From a bacterium Ga0077546 (GTDB lineage Bacteria > Cyanobacteriota > Vampirovibrionia > Obscuribacterales > Obscuribacteraceae), in NCBI GenBank assembly GCA_001464165.1, contig LNEX01000332.1, forward strand, positions 1 to 58,326: a stretch of DNA of 58,326 nucleotides. Direction: 5' to 3'. How positions within the stretch are numbered: position 1 is the first letter of the stretch; every line of letters starts with the position of its first letter. Under the pieces are notes generated by a model, which searched no databases, was not told where the DNA came from, and saw nothing but the letters and a program-made list of their open reading frames with translations. Shown one piece after another: positions 24,458 to 33,294 of the stretch. The translations under genes and the position numbers were made by a program.

Positions 24458-25199
24458 AATTATCCTGCAGCATGGCTGGGGCTATGATCGAACATTCTTT
24501 TCGAACTGGGTCGAAGCTCTAGAGAAACAGCCCTGGCCAAGAGATTATCGTATAAAGACAACTTTGCCAGACCGGGGTTATTTTGGTGCTCCGGTCGCTC
24601 TCGATGATATGGAATATATTGACTTAAATAAGCGTAACTCAAAAACAATTGGCTCAGATAAATTGCTAATTGTAGTGGCTCACTCACTCGGTCTGCATCT
24701 GCTACCAGTAGAAGTTATAGCGAGGGCTGATTACCTAGTTACAGTTTGCTCGTTTTTGAACTTTCACAAAGAGGCGCCAGGTGGCGAACGGCGCAGTCGT
24801 TTATTAGTCGGACGAATGCTCACGCGTTTAAAACGGGCGCCACTAGAGGTATTATCTGACTTCTATAAAATTACCGACCCGGCTAAGCGCTTTCACTTTT
24901 CACTCCTAGATATTTCGGTAGAGCGGCTAGCAGCTGACCTACACCTACTTGATCAAATAGACACTTCTGAAGACAGTCAACTGTCGAAGCTGAAGTCTAA
25001 GGCCATTGTGGTGCACGGCCTAGAAGACACACTCATATCAGAGCAGCAGAGTCTTTCGCTAGCCCGACTCTTGAATGCAGAAACACTGATTTGCCGTGCG
25101 GGACATGACTTGCCACTTAGTCACACCAATGCCTGCATCGACTTGATTACCAAAGTTATTCTAGCTAGCAACGAAGCAAGGAGTGAGTACTGTGCCTGA
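24447..25199 (+). CDS. bioH: BioH-like pimeloyl-ACP methyl ester esterase
   Basis: Alpha/beta hydrolase of 250 aa from ATG 24447, overlapping the end of bioF by 11 bases (the open frame extends 33 bases further up without need). The HGWGYD oxyanion segment is typical of BioH. The nucleophile serine is in VAHSLGLH, the acid in HGLEDTLIS and the histidine in RAGHDLPLSH. The sequence is divergent from E. coli BioH, so the call rests partly on its place between bioF and bioC, whose methyl ester product it would cleave. BioG-like is an alternative name. Confidence 0.75.
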   Translation: MYIEIILQHGWGYDRTFFSNWVEALEKQPWPRDYRIKTTLPDRGYFGAPVALDDMEYIDLNKRNSKTIGSDKLLIVVAHSLGLHLLPVEVIARADYLVTVCSFLNFHKEAPGGERRSRLLVGRMLTRLKRAPLEVLSDFYKITDPAKRFHFSLLDISVERLAADLHLLDQIDTSEDSQLSKLKSKAIVVHGLEDTLISEQQSLSLARLLNAETLICRAGHDLPLSHTNACIDLITKVILASNEARSEYCA

Positions 25200-26052
25200 T
25201 CCTGTTGTCAAAGAGTTTTCACTGTACGTAGATACCTACGAAACCCATGCGGTAGTGCAAAAGATTGCAGCAGAAACTTTAATGCAACTGCTTAAGCAAG
25301 AATACCAACCAGAAAATTTTTCAACTCCTGGACAATCGGGCACAGGAGCCGCAAAGATCATAGCCCGGCCGCTATCAATTCTCGAAATTGGCTGTGGCAC
25401 AGGTATTTTAACGAGACCGCTGCTTGAACTATTTCCCGAGAGCTATTTTCTCTGCGTTGACGGTTCAAAAGCCATGCTACAAAAGTTAAAGAAGAGCATT
25501 AGAGGAGAGGTCGCACATACCAGCACTCGCCTCAAAGAAATAGATTGCAACCGCCTAAGTGAATTTCTCTTCCATCCCAATTTTTCAGCTGACCTAGTGG
25601 TGTCATCATTCGCCCTGCAATGGATGTACGACTTACCATTTGCGCTGCGCTCAATATCTGCCGTTCTCATTCCTGGTGGTCTGCTCGCCATAGCGATACC
25701 AGGCTCTGAATCATTCCCTGAATGGCGGCAGGCTTGCGACCTAGCTGAAGTTCCATTCACAGCTAACCCACTACCGGGCCATCAAGAGTTACACAATACT
25801 TTTAGCCAATTGAAGTTCGCTGGTACACTACACGAATCTGTAGTGACGCAGCGGTTTAGAAGCTCCCGCGACTTTTTCAAATCACTAAAAATGGCTGGTG
25901 CCAGCAAGCAGCTATTGTTACCAGGCGAGCCGGAGAGAAAGCTTTCACCTCGTGACTTTAATCGACTAGTTAAAGCCTGGGACTCTCTCTATTCACCAGG
26001 AAAAGTAGAGCTGTCTTATCAAATTATCCTTGCCGTGTTGGAGAAACATTAA
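25192..26052 (+). CDS. bioC: Malonyl-ACP O-methyltransferase
   Basis: Class I SAM methyltransferase of about 286 aa with motif I LEIGCGTGIL, motif II region SYFLCVDGSKAML and the BioC-type ALQWMYDL / GLLAIAIPG blocks. GTG at 25192 is preferred because AAGGAG lies 9 bases upstream; GTG 25183 would fall right on that site. It overlaps the bioH stop by 8 bases and its TAA overlaps the ATG of bioA. It methylates malonyl-ACP to start pimelate synthesis. Confidence 0.9.
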   Translation: MPDPVVKEFSLYVDTYETHAVVQKIAAETLMQLLKQEYQPENFSTPGQSGTGAAKIIARPLSILEIGCGTGILTRPLLELFPESYFLCVDGSKAMLQKLKKSIRGEVAHTSTRLKEIDCNRLSEFLFHPNFSADLVVSSFALQWMYDLPFALRSISAVLIPGGLLAIAIPGSESFPEWRQACDLAEVPFTANPLPGHQELHNTFSQLKFAGTLHESVVTQRFRSSRDFFKSLKMAGASKQLLLPGEPERKLSPRDFNRLVKAWDSLYSPGKVELSYQIILAVLEKH

Positions 26053-27410
26053 TGCAAACATTGACGAAGCCTTGCCAAGACAAGAGTGAAGGAGCTGCTA
26101 AAATTTGGCGGCCATACACGCAAATGAAAACAGCTAGCTCAGCTCTTAAGGTAGCAAGTGGCAAAGGAGCATACTTGCAGCTCGAAGATGGCAGAGAGCT
26201 GCTCGACCTAATTTCAAGCTGGTGGACAAACCTTCACGGTCATTGCCATCCACATATTGTTGATGCTATTCATCGCCAAGCTCAAAGCCTAGAACATGTC
26301 ATTTTTGCGGGCTTTACTCACGCGCCAGCTGAAGAACTGGCACTAAGATTGGTGCAACATCTACCCCGCGGTCTCAATCGAGTATTCTTCAGTGATGACG
26401 GCTCTACAGCAGTTGAAGTTGCCATGAAAATGGCTCAGCAGTATTGGTTCAATAAAGGAATTGGCTCAAGAGAGAGGTTCTTAGCTCTTGAAGGCGGCTA
26501 CCATGGTGACACTTTTGGCTCTATGGCCATAGGAGCTTCTAGCGGATTACACGGCAGTCAAACCGATTCTGCTCTTGAGGTCGAATTTATCCCGTTTCCT
26601 TATCAGGCCGATGACAACACTTTAGTAGTAGAAAGAGAAGCTCAGAGTGTAGCCCTATTAATTGAAAAGCTTGATCAGAAGCCAGAAGAGTTTGCCGCTT
26701 TAATCATTGAACCACTGGTTCAGGGTGCCTCAGGTATGCGCATGTGCTCGCCTGAATTTATTCGAAAGCTAGAGAGTATCTGTCGCGACCGCAATATATT
26801 GCTCATCTACGACGAAGTAATGACGGGCTTTGGTCGCACAGGTGACTGGTTCGCCGCTAGTCGCTGCAATACCAGACCCGATATTATCTGCCTATCGAAA
26901 GGTATCACAGGCGGTTTCTTGCCACTGGCGGCTACAGTGGCAACTGAGGAAATCTACGATTCGTTTCTCTCTTTCGAAACTCGCGATATGCTAGCCCACG
27001 GGCATTCTTATACGGCTAATCCAATAGCATGCGCTGCAGCGTGTGCCTCAATGGATCTAATGGAAGAAGGCGAAATTAAATTCAAAAGAATGGAAGCCTT
27101 GCATAAAAGTCTAATAGATCAATATTGGAGCAGCAATGATGGTCTTGCCAATTTGCGAGTTTGCGGTACCATCGTGGCCGCAGATCTCACAGCATTTGGC
27201 GAGAACAATTACTTTAGCAGTGTATCGGCCTTCATGAGAGAGCGGTTTTTAGAAAGAGGACTGCTTCTGCGTCCTCTGGGAAGAGTCTTGTATATGATGC
27301 CACCATACTGCATCAGTGATGAAGCATTAGAAAAAGCCTACGTCATTGTTGATCAGGTTGTACGAGAAATAGCCACCAGTAATACTAGTTCAAATAGCCG
27401 AGGAGGTTGA
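26052..27410 (+). CDS. bioA: Adenosylmethionine-8-amino-7-oxononanoate aminotransferase
   Basis: 452 aa. BioA features: WRPYTQM at the N-terminus, LISSWWTNLHGHCHP, GGYHGDTFGSMA, the DEVMTGFGRTG aspartate motif, PLP lysine K283 in LSKGITGGFLP and HGHSYTANP. It converts KAPA to DAPA with SAM as amino donor. The start overlaps the bioC stop (TAATG). Active-site residues appear intact. Confidence 0.96.
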   Translation: MQTLTKPCQDKSEGAAKIWRPYTQMKTASSALKVASGKGAYLQLEDGRELLDLISSWWTNLHGHCHPHIVDAIHRQAQSLEHVIFAGFTHAPAEELALRLVQHLPRGLNRVFFSDDGSTAVEVAMKMAQQYWFNKGIGSRERFLALEGGYHGDTFGSMAIGASSGLHGSQTDSALEVEFIPFPYQADDNTLVVEREAQSVALLIEKLDQKPEEFAALIIEPLVQGASGMRMCSPEFIRKLESICRDRNILLIYDEVMTGFGRTGDWFAASRCNTRPDIICLSKGITGGFLPLAATVATEEIYDSFLSFETRDMLAHGHSYTANPIACAAACASMDLMEEGEIKFKRMEALHKSLIDQYWSSNDGLANLRVCGTIVAADLTAFGENNYFSSVSAFMRERFLERGLLLRPLGRVLYMMPPYCISDEALEKAYVIVDQVVREIATSNTSSNSRGG

Positions 27411-27413
27411 TAG

Positions 27414-28382
27414 GTGCAGTTATTAGAGCAAAGCGAAGTCAGAGTCGACTGGAAAAGAGTCGAGATTGAGGAACTATTCAAAAAGCCTCTGCTCGATCTA
27501 GTATTTATAGCCGCTGATGTCAACCGCAAGTATCATGACAGCCAGGCACTACAGCGCTGTACTTTGCTTTCAGTAAAAACCGGTGGTTGTTCTGAAGACT
27601 GTGCTTACTGTCCACAATCAGCCCGTTATCAAACCGGCGTAGAAAATCTAGGTTTACTCTCACTTGAATCAGTGCTAGAAGCAGCTACTCAGGCCAAAAG
27701 CCAGGGAAGCTCACGCTTTTGCATGGGAGCAGCCTGGCGTCAAGTGACCGATGGCGAAGACTTTGACAGAGTAATTAGTATGGTTGAAGGTGTTAGTCAA
27801 CAAACTGGGATGGAAGTGTGCTGCACTCTCGGCATGCTCAACGCTGAGCAAGCCGCAAGATTGAAGACTGCCGGGCTAACCGCCTACAATCACAACCTTG
27901 ATACAAGTGCCGAGTACTACGGCGAAATCATTTCAACTAGAGTCTACGAAGAGCGGCTTGAGACTCTAGAAAACGTCAGGCAGGCAGGAATATCGGTTTG
28001 CTGTGGCGGTATCATCGGCATGGGTGAAAGTATTGAAGATAGAGTTGGTTTATTGCATAGACTCTGCACTCTTCCCTCTCATCCAGAATCTGTCCCAATC
28101 AATGTTCTGGTGCCAGTAGCTGGTACTCCTCTTGCCGAGAGCAAAGGTCTCAATGTCTTTGAGTTGGTGCGCATGGTTGCCATAGCAAGAATACTAATGC
28201 CACAGGCCAGAGTACGCCTTTCTGCCGGCCGAGTAGGTTTGAGCCCTGAGGCCCAAGCTCTCTGCTTCCTGGCCGGTGCCAATTCAATCTTTGCCGGGGA
28301 CAAGTTGCTTACAACACCCAATAATGACCAAGACGATGATCTAAAGCTCGTAGCAGACTTAGGGCTGCGCTTTACTAGCTAA
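27414..28382 (+). CDS. bioB: Biotin synthase
   Basis: 322 aa radical SAM enzyme. The C59-x3-C63-x2-C66 cluster motif (GGCSEDCAYCPQSARY), the FCMGAAWR and YNHNLDTS blocks and RLSAGR are all present. It begins with GTG 27414, with AGGAGG about 6 bases upstream and only 3 bases after bioA. It inserts sulfur into dethiobiotin. The expected bioD (dethiobiotin synthetase) is absent between bioA and bioB and elsewhere in the window. Confidence 0.97.
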   Translation: MQLLEQSEVRVDWKRVEIEELFKKPLLDLVFIAADVNRKYHDSQALQRCTLLSVKTGGCSEDCAYCPQSARYQTGVENLGLLSLESVLEAATQAKSQGSSRFCMGAAWRQVTDGEDFDRVISMVEGVSQQTGMEVCCTLGMLNAEQAARLKTAGLTAYNHNLDTSAEYYGEIISTRVYEERLETLENVRQAGISVCCGGIIGMGESIEDRVGLLHRLCTLPSHPESVPINVLVPVAGTPLAESKGLNVFELVRMVAIARILMPQARVRLSAGRVGLSPEAQALCFLAGANSIFAGDKLLTTPNNDQDDDLKLVADLGLRFTS

Positions 28383-28401
28383 GTCGACAAAGCTTAATAA
28401 G

Positions 28402-29117
28402 TCAAAGATCGATTTGATGCAATCGAAAGTTCAACTGATCTATGCCAGGAAAATCTGACACGGCAGCGGCCTTTGAAGCCGCTGCTATTGAGATTGGATC
28501 GCTACAAATGAAATCATTGAAACTAATTTCGCGAGCTTCTGGAAATTCGCGTTCAAAAAAAATGCTGTTGCTGGCGCCATACGCCAAAGCCGCACAAGTT
28601 CAGCGCAACCACTCTTTCGAATTATTGAAGCCCAGTCTTTATACATAACTGCAAGGCTTTGTCTTGCCTTACCGGATGTAGGCGGAACAATCAAGACTAG
28701 GCCTTGCAAGTCAATATCAAATCGTCTAGCTATGCTCGCAGCATGCAGAGATACCCCGGCCCCCATTGACGACCCAACCAATACGACCCGGTCAACAGAC
28801 AACTCTTGCAAAAGCATACAAAGGCCTTCGGCCAGCGCAGGCCAAGTAAGTTTATGGTAGTTATGCTGGCTACAAGAGCGGCCGTGACCCGGAAAATCAA
28901 ACCGCAACAGCGAATGAGAAAGCCCGCACAAGCGCCAATCCGGAAATTCTAGTCTGTCTTCAAGCTCTATGGAAGATGCCAGTGGATGCAGCAAAACAAT
29001 CGTTGGTTGACTGTCAAAATGCTGCATATATTGAATTGAAAAAGAATTGCCATCAATTGAAAAATTCAAAACAAGAGACTCCTTGTTGCCGCAAGCTCTG
29101 ATAGCGTGCAAATTCAA
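28402..29117 (-). pseudogene. Alpha/beta hydrolase remnant, frameshifted and 3'-truncated
   Basis: From ATG 29117 the protein has the fold's early elements: VLLHPLAS oxyanion strand, RFDFPGHGRS and the nucleophile elbow VGSSMGAGVS. The frame stops at 28485, but a second frame (28587 to 28402) continues with plausible helix (MAYGASNSIFFEREFPEAREI), indicating one frameshift near 28590. Even when joined, the protein ends before the acid and histidine of the triad and directly abuts the bioB end, so it is probably dead. It runs convergent to the biotin operon. Confidence 0.6.
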
Positions 29118-29456
29118 TAGCTTTGATGTGAGCTAGCTATCGCAAGCTAAGCTTCTTTACTGGAAGACTGATTGATCTTTCGCACACAGAAGCGTCTTGG
29201 GCTTGACGGCAACATTTGAAAGCCCTTTCTATGCTTTGCTTCCGCTCTTGCTCGAAGACTTATCTTTTGTGAATACTGAGGCATCAAACTTTACACAAAT
29301 CTCCCTAGTGAAATAGACCAAATCAATTCAAGGCAACCCTTAACAAGCTTTTTCTTACTCTTGCGAGAGTTCTGTACTTTGTTGTCTTTAATAAACTTGG
29401 CAAATTCAATAGCTTAGTATGTGTTCAAGTCCTGCCCCCTCACTCCAAACTAAATT
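29118..29456. other. Gene-free stretch of 339 bases
   Basis: No gene, clear terminator or repeat seen. TTGCCGCAAGCTC and CTATCGCAAGC (near 29090 and 29137) are short similar words without further structure. Confidence 0.35.
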
Positions 29457-29669
29457 ATGACCATCAAAGCATCAGTAATTTTAGAAGGTATAGCCCAACC
29501 AAGTTTCACGGTTGACTGCCTTGACGATTTAGAAACCCTACTTGCCAGCTTAGGCTATACACGAAACGGAGAATGGCTACCAGACGAAGATTTTGGCTTT
29601 ACTAAATCAACTACTTTTACTCACGCTAGCGGTGAAAGCAAAATAATTTGCCTAGAACGCCTAGCCTAG
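29457..29669 (+). CDS. Small orphan protein, 70 aa
   Basis: Soluble alpha/beta-looking protein (VDCLDDLETLLASLGYTRNGEWLPDEDFGFTKSTTF). Composition and codon use look coding, but the ribosome binding site is weak. It is not recognised and no neighbour suggests a role. Confidence 0.5.
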   Translation: MTIKASVILEGIAQPSFTVDCLDDLETLLASLGYTRNGEWLPDEDFGFTKSTTFTHASGESKIICLERLA

Positions 29670-29807
29670 CTACGCCAATGCGTTGAAAAGCACCATCGTG
29701 TATATAATCGCAGAGCGTTACCTTAAACTCTGACTCGCGCCTCTCGGCGGCGAGCTTTCAACCTTAGGGTAATTTCCACCGATTAATACTTACGAGGTTT
29801 GATTGCC

Positions 29808-30848
29808 ATGAAGGTAAAAGCTGCAGTGCTGGAGAAACCATTTGTCTTCGGAATAAAGGACGTAGAAATTCCGGAACCGGGACCAGATCAAATCTTGGTA
29901 AAAACTAAGTCGGTGGGAATCTGCGGATCTGATGTTCACTACTATGTAGAAGGCAGAATCGGACCATACATAGTCAATGAGCCCCTAATTCTTGGTCACG
30001 AGACCGCTGGCGAAGTAGCTAGAGTTGGTGCCAACGTCAAACACCTCAAAGAAGGCGATCGTGTAGCTCTTGAACCCGGTGTTCCTTGTGGATGCACAGA
30101 GTTTGTAAAACAAGGTCTCTACAATCTATGCCCAAGTATTGAGTTCTTTGCTACTCCACCAGTGCACGGCACCTTCGCTGAATATTTTGTCCACAACGCC
30201 AACTTTGCCTTCAAACTTCCGGACAATGTTTCCTTCGACGAAGGCGCAATGTGCGAGCCTCTTTCTGTTGGCATACATGCCACTCGTCAGGGCAAAGTCG
30301 GCCTTGGCTCAAGAGTATTAATCACTGGGGCTGGTCCAATCGGCCTGGTTAACCTCCTCTGCGCCAAAGCTGCAGGAGCTGGCATCATCGCTGTAGTTGA
30401 AACTCACAAAAACAGAGCTGCTATGGCTCGTCAGTGCGGAGCAACTCATATCATCGAATCATTCGATGGCGAAAAGATCCTAGAAGAGTCAATGAAGATT
30501 ACAGACAACAATGGCTTCGATGTTGTTCTAGAATGTTCAGGAGCTGCACCAGCAGCCCAAACTGCCGTAAAAGTATTGAAACCAAATGGTACTTTAGTCT
30601 TCATTGGTTTGTTCAGCCAATTAGAAGTGCCAATGGATCTGAATGCTATTACACAGAAAGAACTCACCTACAAAGGTGTATTCCGCTATCGCAATACCTA
30701 CCAAACAGCAATTGATCTGATTGCTTCAGGTCGGATAGACGTCAAGCCGTTAATCACCAAGCACTTCGCCTGGGAAAACGTCAAAGACGCGATGGATTGC
30801 GCTCATAAAGAAGCAAGTAGTCAAATCAAAGTAATGACCACTTGGTAG
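29808..30848 (+). CDS. Medium-chain zinc dehydrogenase, sorbitol/xylitol dehydrogenase-like
   Basis: 346 aa from ATG 29808 (GAGG 10 bases upstream; the frame extends to TTG 29799). The catalytic zinc site is present (CGSDVHYY, GHETAGEV), as is the cofactor fold (VLITGAGPIGLVNLLCAKAAG). YNLCPSIEFFATPPVHGTFAEY is typical of sorbitol and xylitol dehydrogenases. In the structural-zinc lobe PCGCTEFVKQGLYNLC, two of the four usual cysteines are replaced, so that zinc is probably missing. It oxidises a polyol with NAD+. It ends at a strong terminator, separating it from the next genes. Confidence 0.9.
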   Translation: MKVKAAVLEKPFVFGIKDVEIPEPGPDQILVKTKSVGICGSDVHYYVEGRIGPYIVNEPLILGHETAGEVARVGANVKHLKEGDRVALEPGVPCGCTEFVKQGLYNLCPSIEFFATPPVHGTFAEYFVHNANFAFKLPDNVSFDEGAMCEPLSVGIHATRQGKVGLGSRVLITGAGPIGLVNLLCAKAAGAGIIAVVETHKNRAAMARQCGATHIIESFDGEKILEESMKITDNNGFDVVLECSGAAPAAQTAVKVLKPNGTLVFIGLFSQLEVPMDLNAITQKELTYKGVFRYRNTYQTAIDLIASGRIDVKPLITKHFAWENVKDAMDCAHKEASSQIKVMTTW

Positions 30849-30880
30849 TAAACCAATCAGTCAAGAAGACCAATTAGAAG

Positions 30881-30920
30881 AAAAAGAACACCACGCTAAT
30901 CGCGGTGTTCTTTTTCTTTT
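30881..30920 (+). terminator. Strong intrinsic terminator
   Basis: AAAAAGAACACCACG pairs with CGCGGTGTTCTTTTT (one mismatch) around CTAAT, followed by CTTTT. Ends the polyol dehydrogenase gene and, being symmetric, could stop transcription in both directions. Confidence 0.9.
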
Positions 30921-30968
30921 GAAGCCAAAATTACTGCTAATAAACAATCACAAATCTAGGTGAACCCT

Positions 30969-31808
30969 ATGAATGCAACCAAAATTGACGGCACCATAGC
31001 AGGATTCGACATCGACGACACCTCTCTTGAACAAAATCCAAATTTCACCGCTGACGGTGCAAAGGATGGTAGACAGTTCGTTGTTCTGTGCGGCAGTGAA
31101 GTGTTTATCAACGATACCTTTAAGCCTAGCGGCGACACCCTCGTCAACCTTCGCGAAGCCTTCGGTGCCACGGACCCTGCAACAGGCGAACTCTGGGGAC
31201 GTATCTGGGACAACCAGTGCAAACTTAGCGGCGAACTGACCTTCGAAGAACACCTGCGCTTGCAGTTTGAAGATGTCTTCCGTGCCATCTCGCTCGAACA
31301 AGCCATCGAATTTGCCAAGCGCACAATGAAGCCCAAAAAGGGTTTCGCCAATTTCTTGAAGTTCCTTCAGAGCAAGAGCGTTACTCCGGTGTTCATAACC
31401 AATGGCGCCGATCTAATTGCCGAACCAGTTATCAAACACTTCTTCGCCGATGTACTACTCCAACCGCCCCAACCAACCATCTATGCCAACAAACTGATTG
31501 GTGACCAACTCAAAGGTCTTCATGGCAGCGTCGGCCTGGCAAAAGGCGAAGTCGTCAAAGAACTTGGCGATGTGCTGTTCTTCTTCGGCGACTCAGGTGG
31601 TGGTGATGGACCTGGCGCGCAAGCGGTTCATGATACTGGAGGCCACGTTTTCACACTGGGAGGCAAGGGTCCGTCGAGCCTATTTGCCTTTGCCAGTAAG
31701 AACCTCAACACCGGGCAATGGACTCACCTCGACGACTACGAGACTGTTCCCGCTCAGATAGTCGCTCAAGTGCTGGCATCGCGCCAGTCTTCCACAGCAA
31801 CTACTTAA
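30969..31808 (+). CDS. HAD-family phosphatase-like protein
   Basis: ATG 30969 is chosen because AGGTGA lies about 8 bases upstream. HAD motifs: nucleophile strand GFDIDDTSLEQ (DxD kept, but the usual DGT is DDT), motif II VFITNGAD, the lysine in GLAKGEVVKEL and motif IV FFGDSGGGDGPGAQA. A cap of about 100 residues lies between motifs I and II. It is probably a small-molecule phosphatase. The two flanking polyol dehydrogenases suggest a sugar or polyol phosphate, but that is inference. Confidence 0.75.
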   Translation: MNATKIDGTIAGFDIDDTSLEQNPNFTADGAKDGRQFVVLCGSEVFINDTFKPSGDTLVNLREAFGATDPATGELWGRIWDNQCKLSGELTFEEHLRLQFEDVFRAISLEQAIEFAKRTMKPKKGFANFLKFLQSKSVTPVFITNGADLIAEPVIKHFFADVLLQPPQPTIYANKLIGDQLKGLHGSVGLAKGEVVKELGDVLFFFGDSGGGDGPGAQAVHDTGGHVFTLGGKGPSSLFAFASKNLNTGQWTHLDDYETVPAQIVAQVLASRQSSTATT

Positions 31809-31812
31809 CAGC

Positions 31813-31832
31813 TTAACGAGTTAACTCGTTAA
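31813..31832. promoter_or_regulatory. Perfect 20-bp palindrome
   Basis: TTAACGAGTTAACTCGTTAA is exactly self-complementary and lies 5 bases after the HAD stop and 38 before the next start. It could be an operator for the downstream dehydrogenase or a short terminator hairpin; no T tract follows. Confidence 0.5.
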
Positions 31833-31869
31833 ACATCAGGCTCACTCGCGCATTTTGACCTCCCCCACT

Positions 31870-33165
31870 ATGAACAGAAATAAGATGACCAAATCAACTG
31901 CAATTCAGAGTCAAAACGGCCATAACAACCAAAGCGCAAGCTGCAACTGCAAAGCCTTCTGGCTTACCGCTCCCTTCAAGTTCGATATTGCCGAGTTCCA
32001 ACACGCAGTCACTCCCAACACTGGTGAAGTACGCATTAAGGTGCTAGCCAACGGCCACTGTGAGAGCGACACCAATGTCGCCCGAGCCGGTAAGCACGCC
32101 TCTCAGCCAAACGGCAACTGCCGCATAATGCTCGGCCATGAACCAGTTGGTATCATTACCCAACTGGGAGAGGGCGTTACCGGTCTCAAAATCGATGACG
32201 TAGTCGCCATAGAACCGGGCATCTCGTGCGGAAGCTGTGTCGAGTGCGAGGCCGGCCGTTACAACACCTGCCGCGCAGTCAGCTATATGGCCACCCCGGC
32301 CACCAACTGGAACCGCGGTTCTTACGTGCAGCAACTTGACTGGCCAGCAAATCTTTGCCACGTAGTCCCAGTCGGCGTCGACCCCATCCTTGCGGCGCTA
32401 ACAGAATCAATGGCCGCTGGTCGAGAAGCTATCGAGCACATGAAGCGCACCATCGACTTCAATCCTGATGAGGAGACAATCCTCATCGCCGGTGCGGGGC
32501 AAATGGCGATGAACATCCTTCTGCAATTGCGACTCATGTTCCCGACTCTGAAAATCGGAGTGCTCGCTCGCAAACATGAAGACCGTTCTATGGCAGAGCG
32601 CATGGGAGCAGCTTTCACCCTGCCGCTCTCCGCTCGGGAATGGAAGACTGAAACTCGTGTCGAGTCAGTGCTCCATGCTGCCAGTGCTGCAGAAATGTCT
32701 CCGGAGGTTGTGCACGAGAAAGTATCAGCATACGAGGCGGCAGTTGTGCACAATAAGCCACTTCACGCAGACAATATCGCCACTTTTAAAGCAGCGCGGG
32801 AGCAGGCTCGCGAGAAGATTGCATGCGTTTTTGAATGCACAGGACAACCGCACATTCTCAACGCCGCTCTTGAAGCTCGCACCATCCGCGGTGAAGGCAT
32901 GTACTGCCTAGTCTCGTGCCTCTACCACATCACCCTCGACCTGGCCAACATCCGTCGTGACAGCGGCGTAGTCACCAACCTACGTCGCTCACGCAACAAG
33001 TTCCCGCTAGTGCTGCAGGAAATCGCCGATAATCAGGAACACTATCGTCAGATGCTTGGCTGGGCCATCGACTTCGATGACATCCCCAAATTGTATGCCC
33101 ATGGTGGCTTCAAGGGCGAGAAGATCGGAAATGGACCGAAGGTTGTCATCCGCTATGCGGCCTAG
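31870..33165 (+). CDS. Long-form medium-chain zinc dehydrogenase, 431 aa
   Basis: Zinc-binding dehydrogenase with catalytic site CESD (where CGSD is usual) and GHEPVGIITQLGEG, a complete structural-zinc lobe C-x2-C-x2-C-x7-C (CGSCVECEAGRYNTC) and Rossmann loop LIAGAGQMAMNI. It is about 80 residues longer than its upstream homologue because of an insert after the cofactor domain's second strand (about residues 260-310, rich in Glu/Ala). Codon use looks more GC-rich than most neighbours. It is presumably an NAD(P)-dependent polyol or alcohol dehydrogenase. ATG 31870 has a poor ribosome binding site; TTG 31855 or ATG 31885 are possible. Confidence 0.82.
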   Translation: MNRNKMTKSTAIQSQNGHNNQSASCNCKAFWLTAPFKFDIAEFQHAVTPNTGEVRIKVLANGHCESDTNVARAGKHASQPNGNCRIMLGHEPVGIITQLGEGVTGLKIDDVVAIEPGISCGSCVECEAGRYNTCRAVSYMATPATNWNRGSYVQQLDWPANLCHVVPVGVDPILAALTESMAAGREAIEHMKRTIDFNPDEETILIAGAGQMAMNILLQLRLMFPTLKIGVLARKHEDRSMAERMGAAFTLPLSAREWKTETRVESVLHAASAAEMSPEVVHEKVSAYEAAVVHNKPLHADNIATFKAAREQAREKIACVFECTGQPHILNAALEARTIRGEGMYCLVSCLYHITLDLANIRRDSGVVTNLRRSRNKFPLVLQEIADNQEHYRQMLGWAIDFDDIPKLYAHGGFKGEKIGNGPKVVIRYAA

Positions 33166-33198
33166 ACTCATTAACTAGCAAAAGCGAAAGGTACCGAC

Positions 33199-33228
33199 AA
33201 AGTCATTCTGAAGAGTGACTTTTTTTTC
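33199..33228 (+). terminator. Intrinsic terminator
   Basis: AAAGTCA (33199-33205) pairs with TGACTTT (33216-33222), with TTC/GAA inside and a run of T continuing to 33227. Ends the dehydrogenase gene. Confidence 0.8.
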
Positions 33229-33294
33229 GCCCGTCTATTAACCATTTGATTAACAGGAAAGCAGGTAGTATTTTTCTCACCGTTTACTCTGCCA

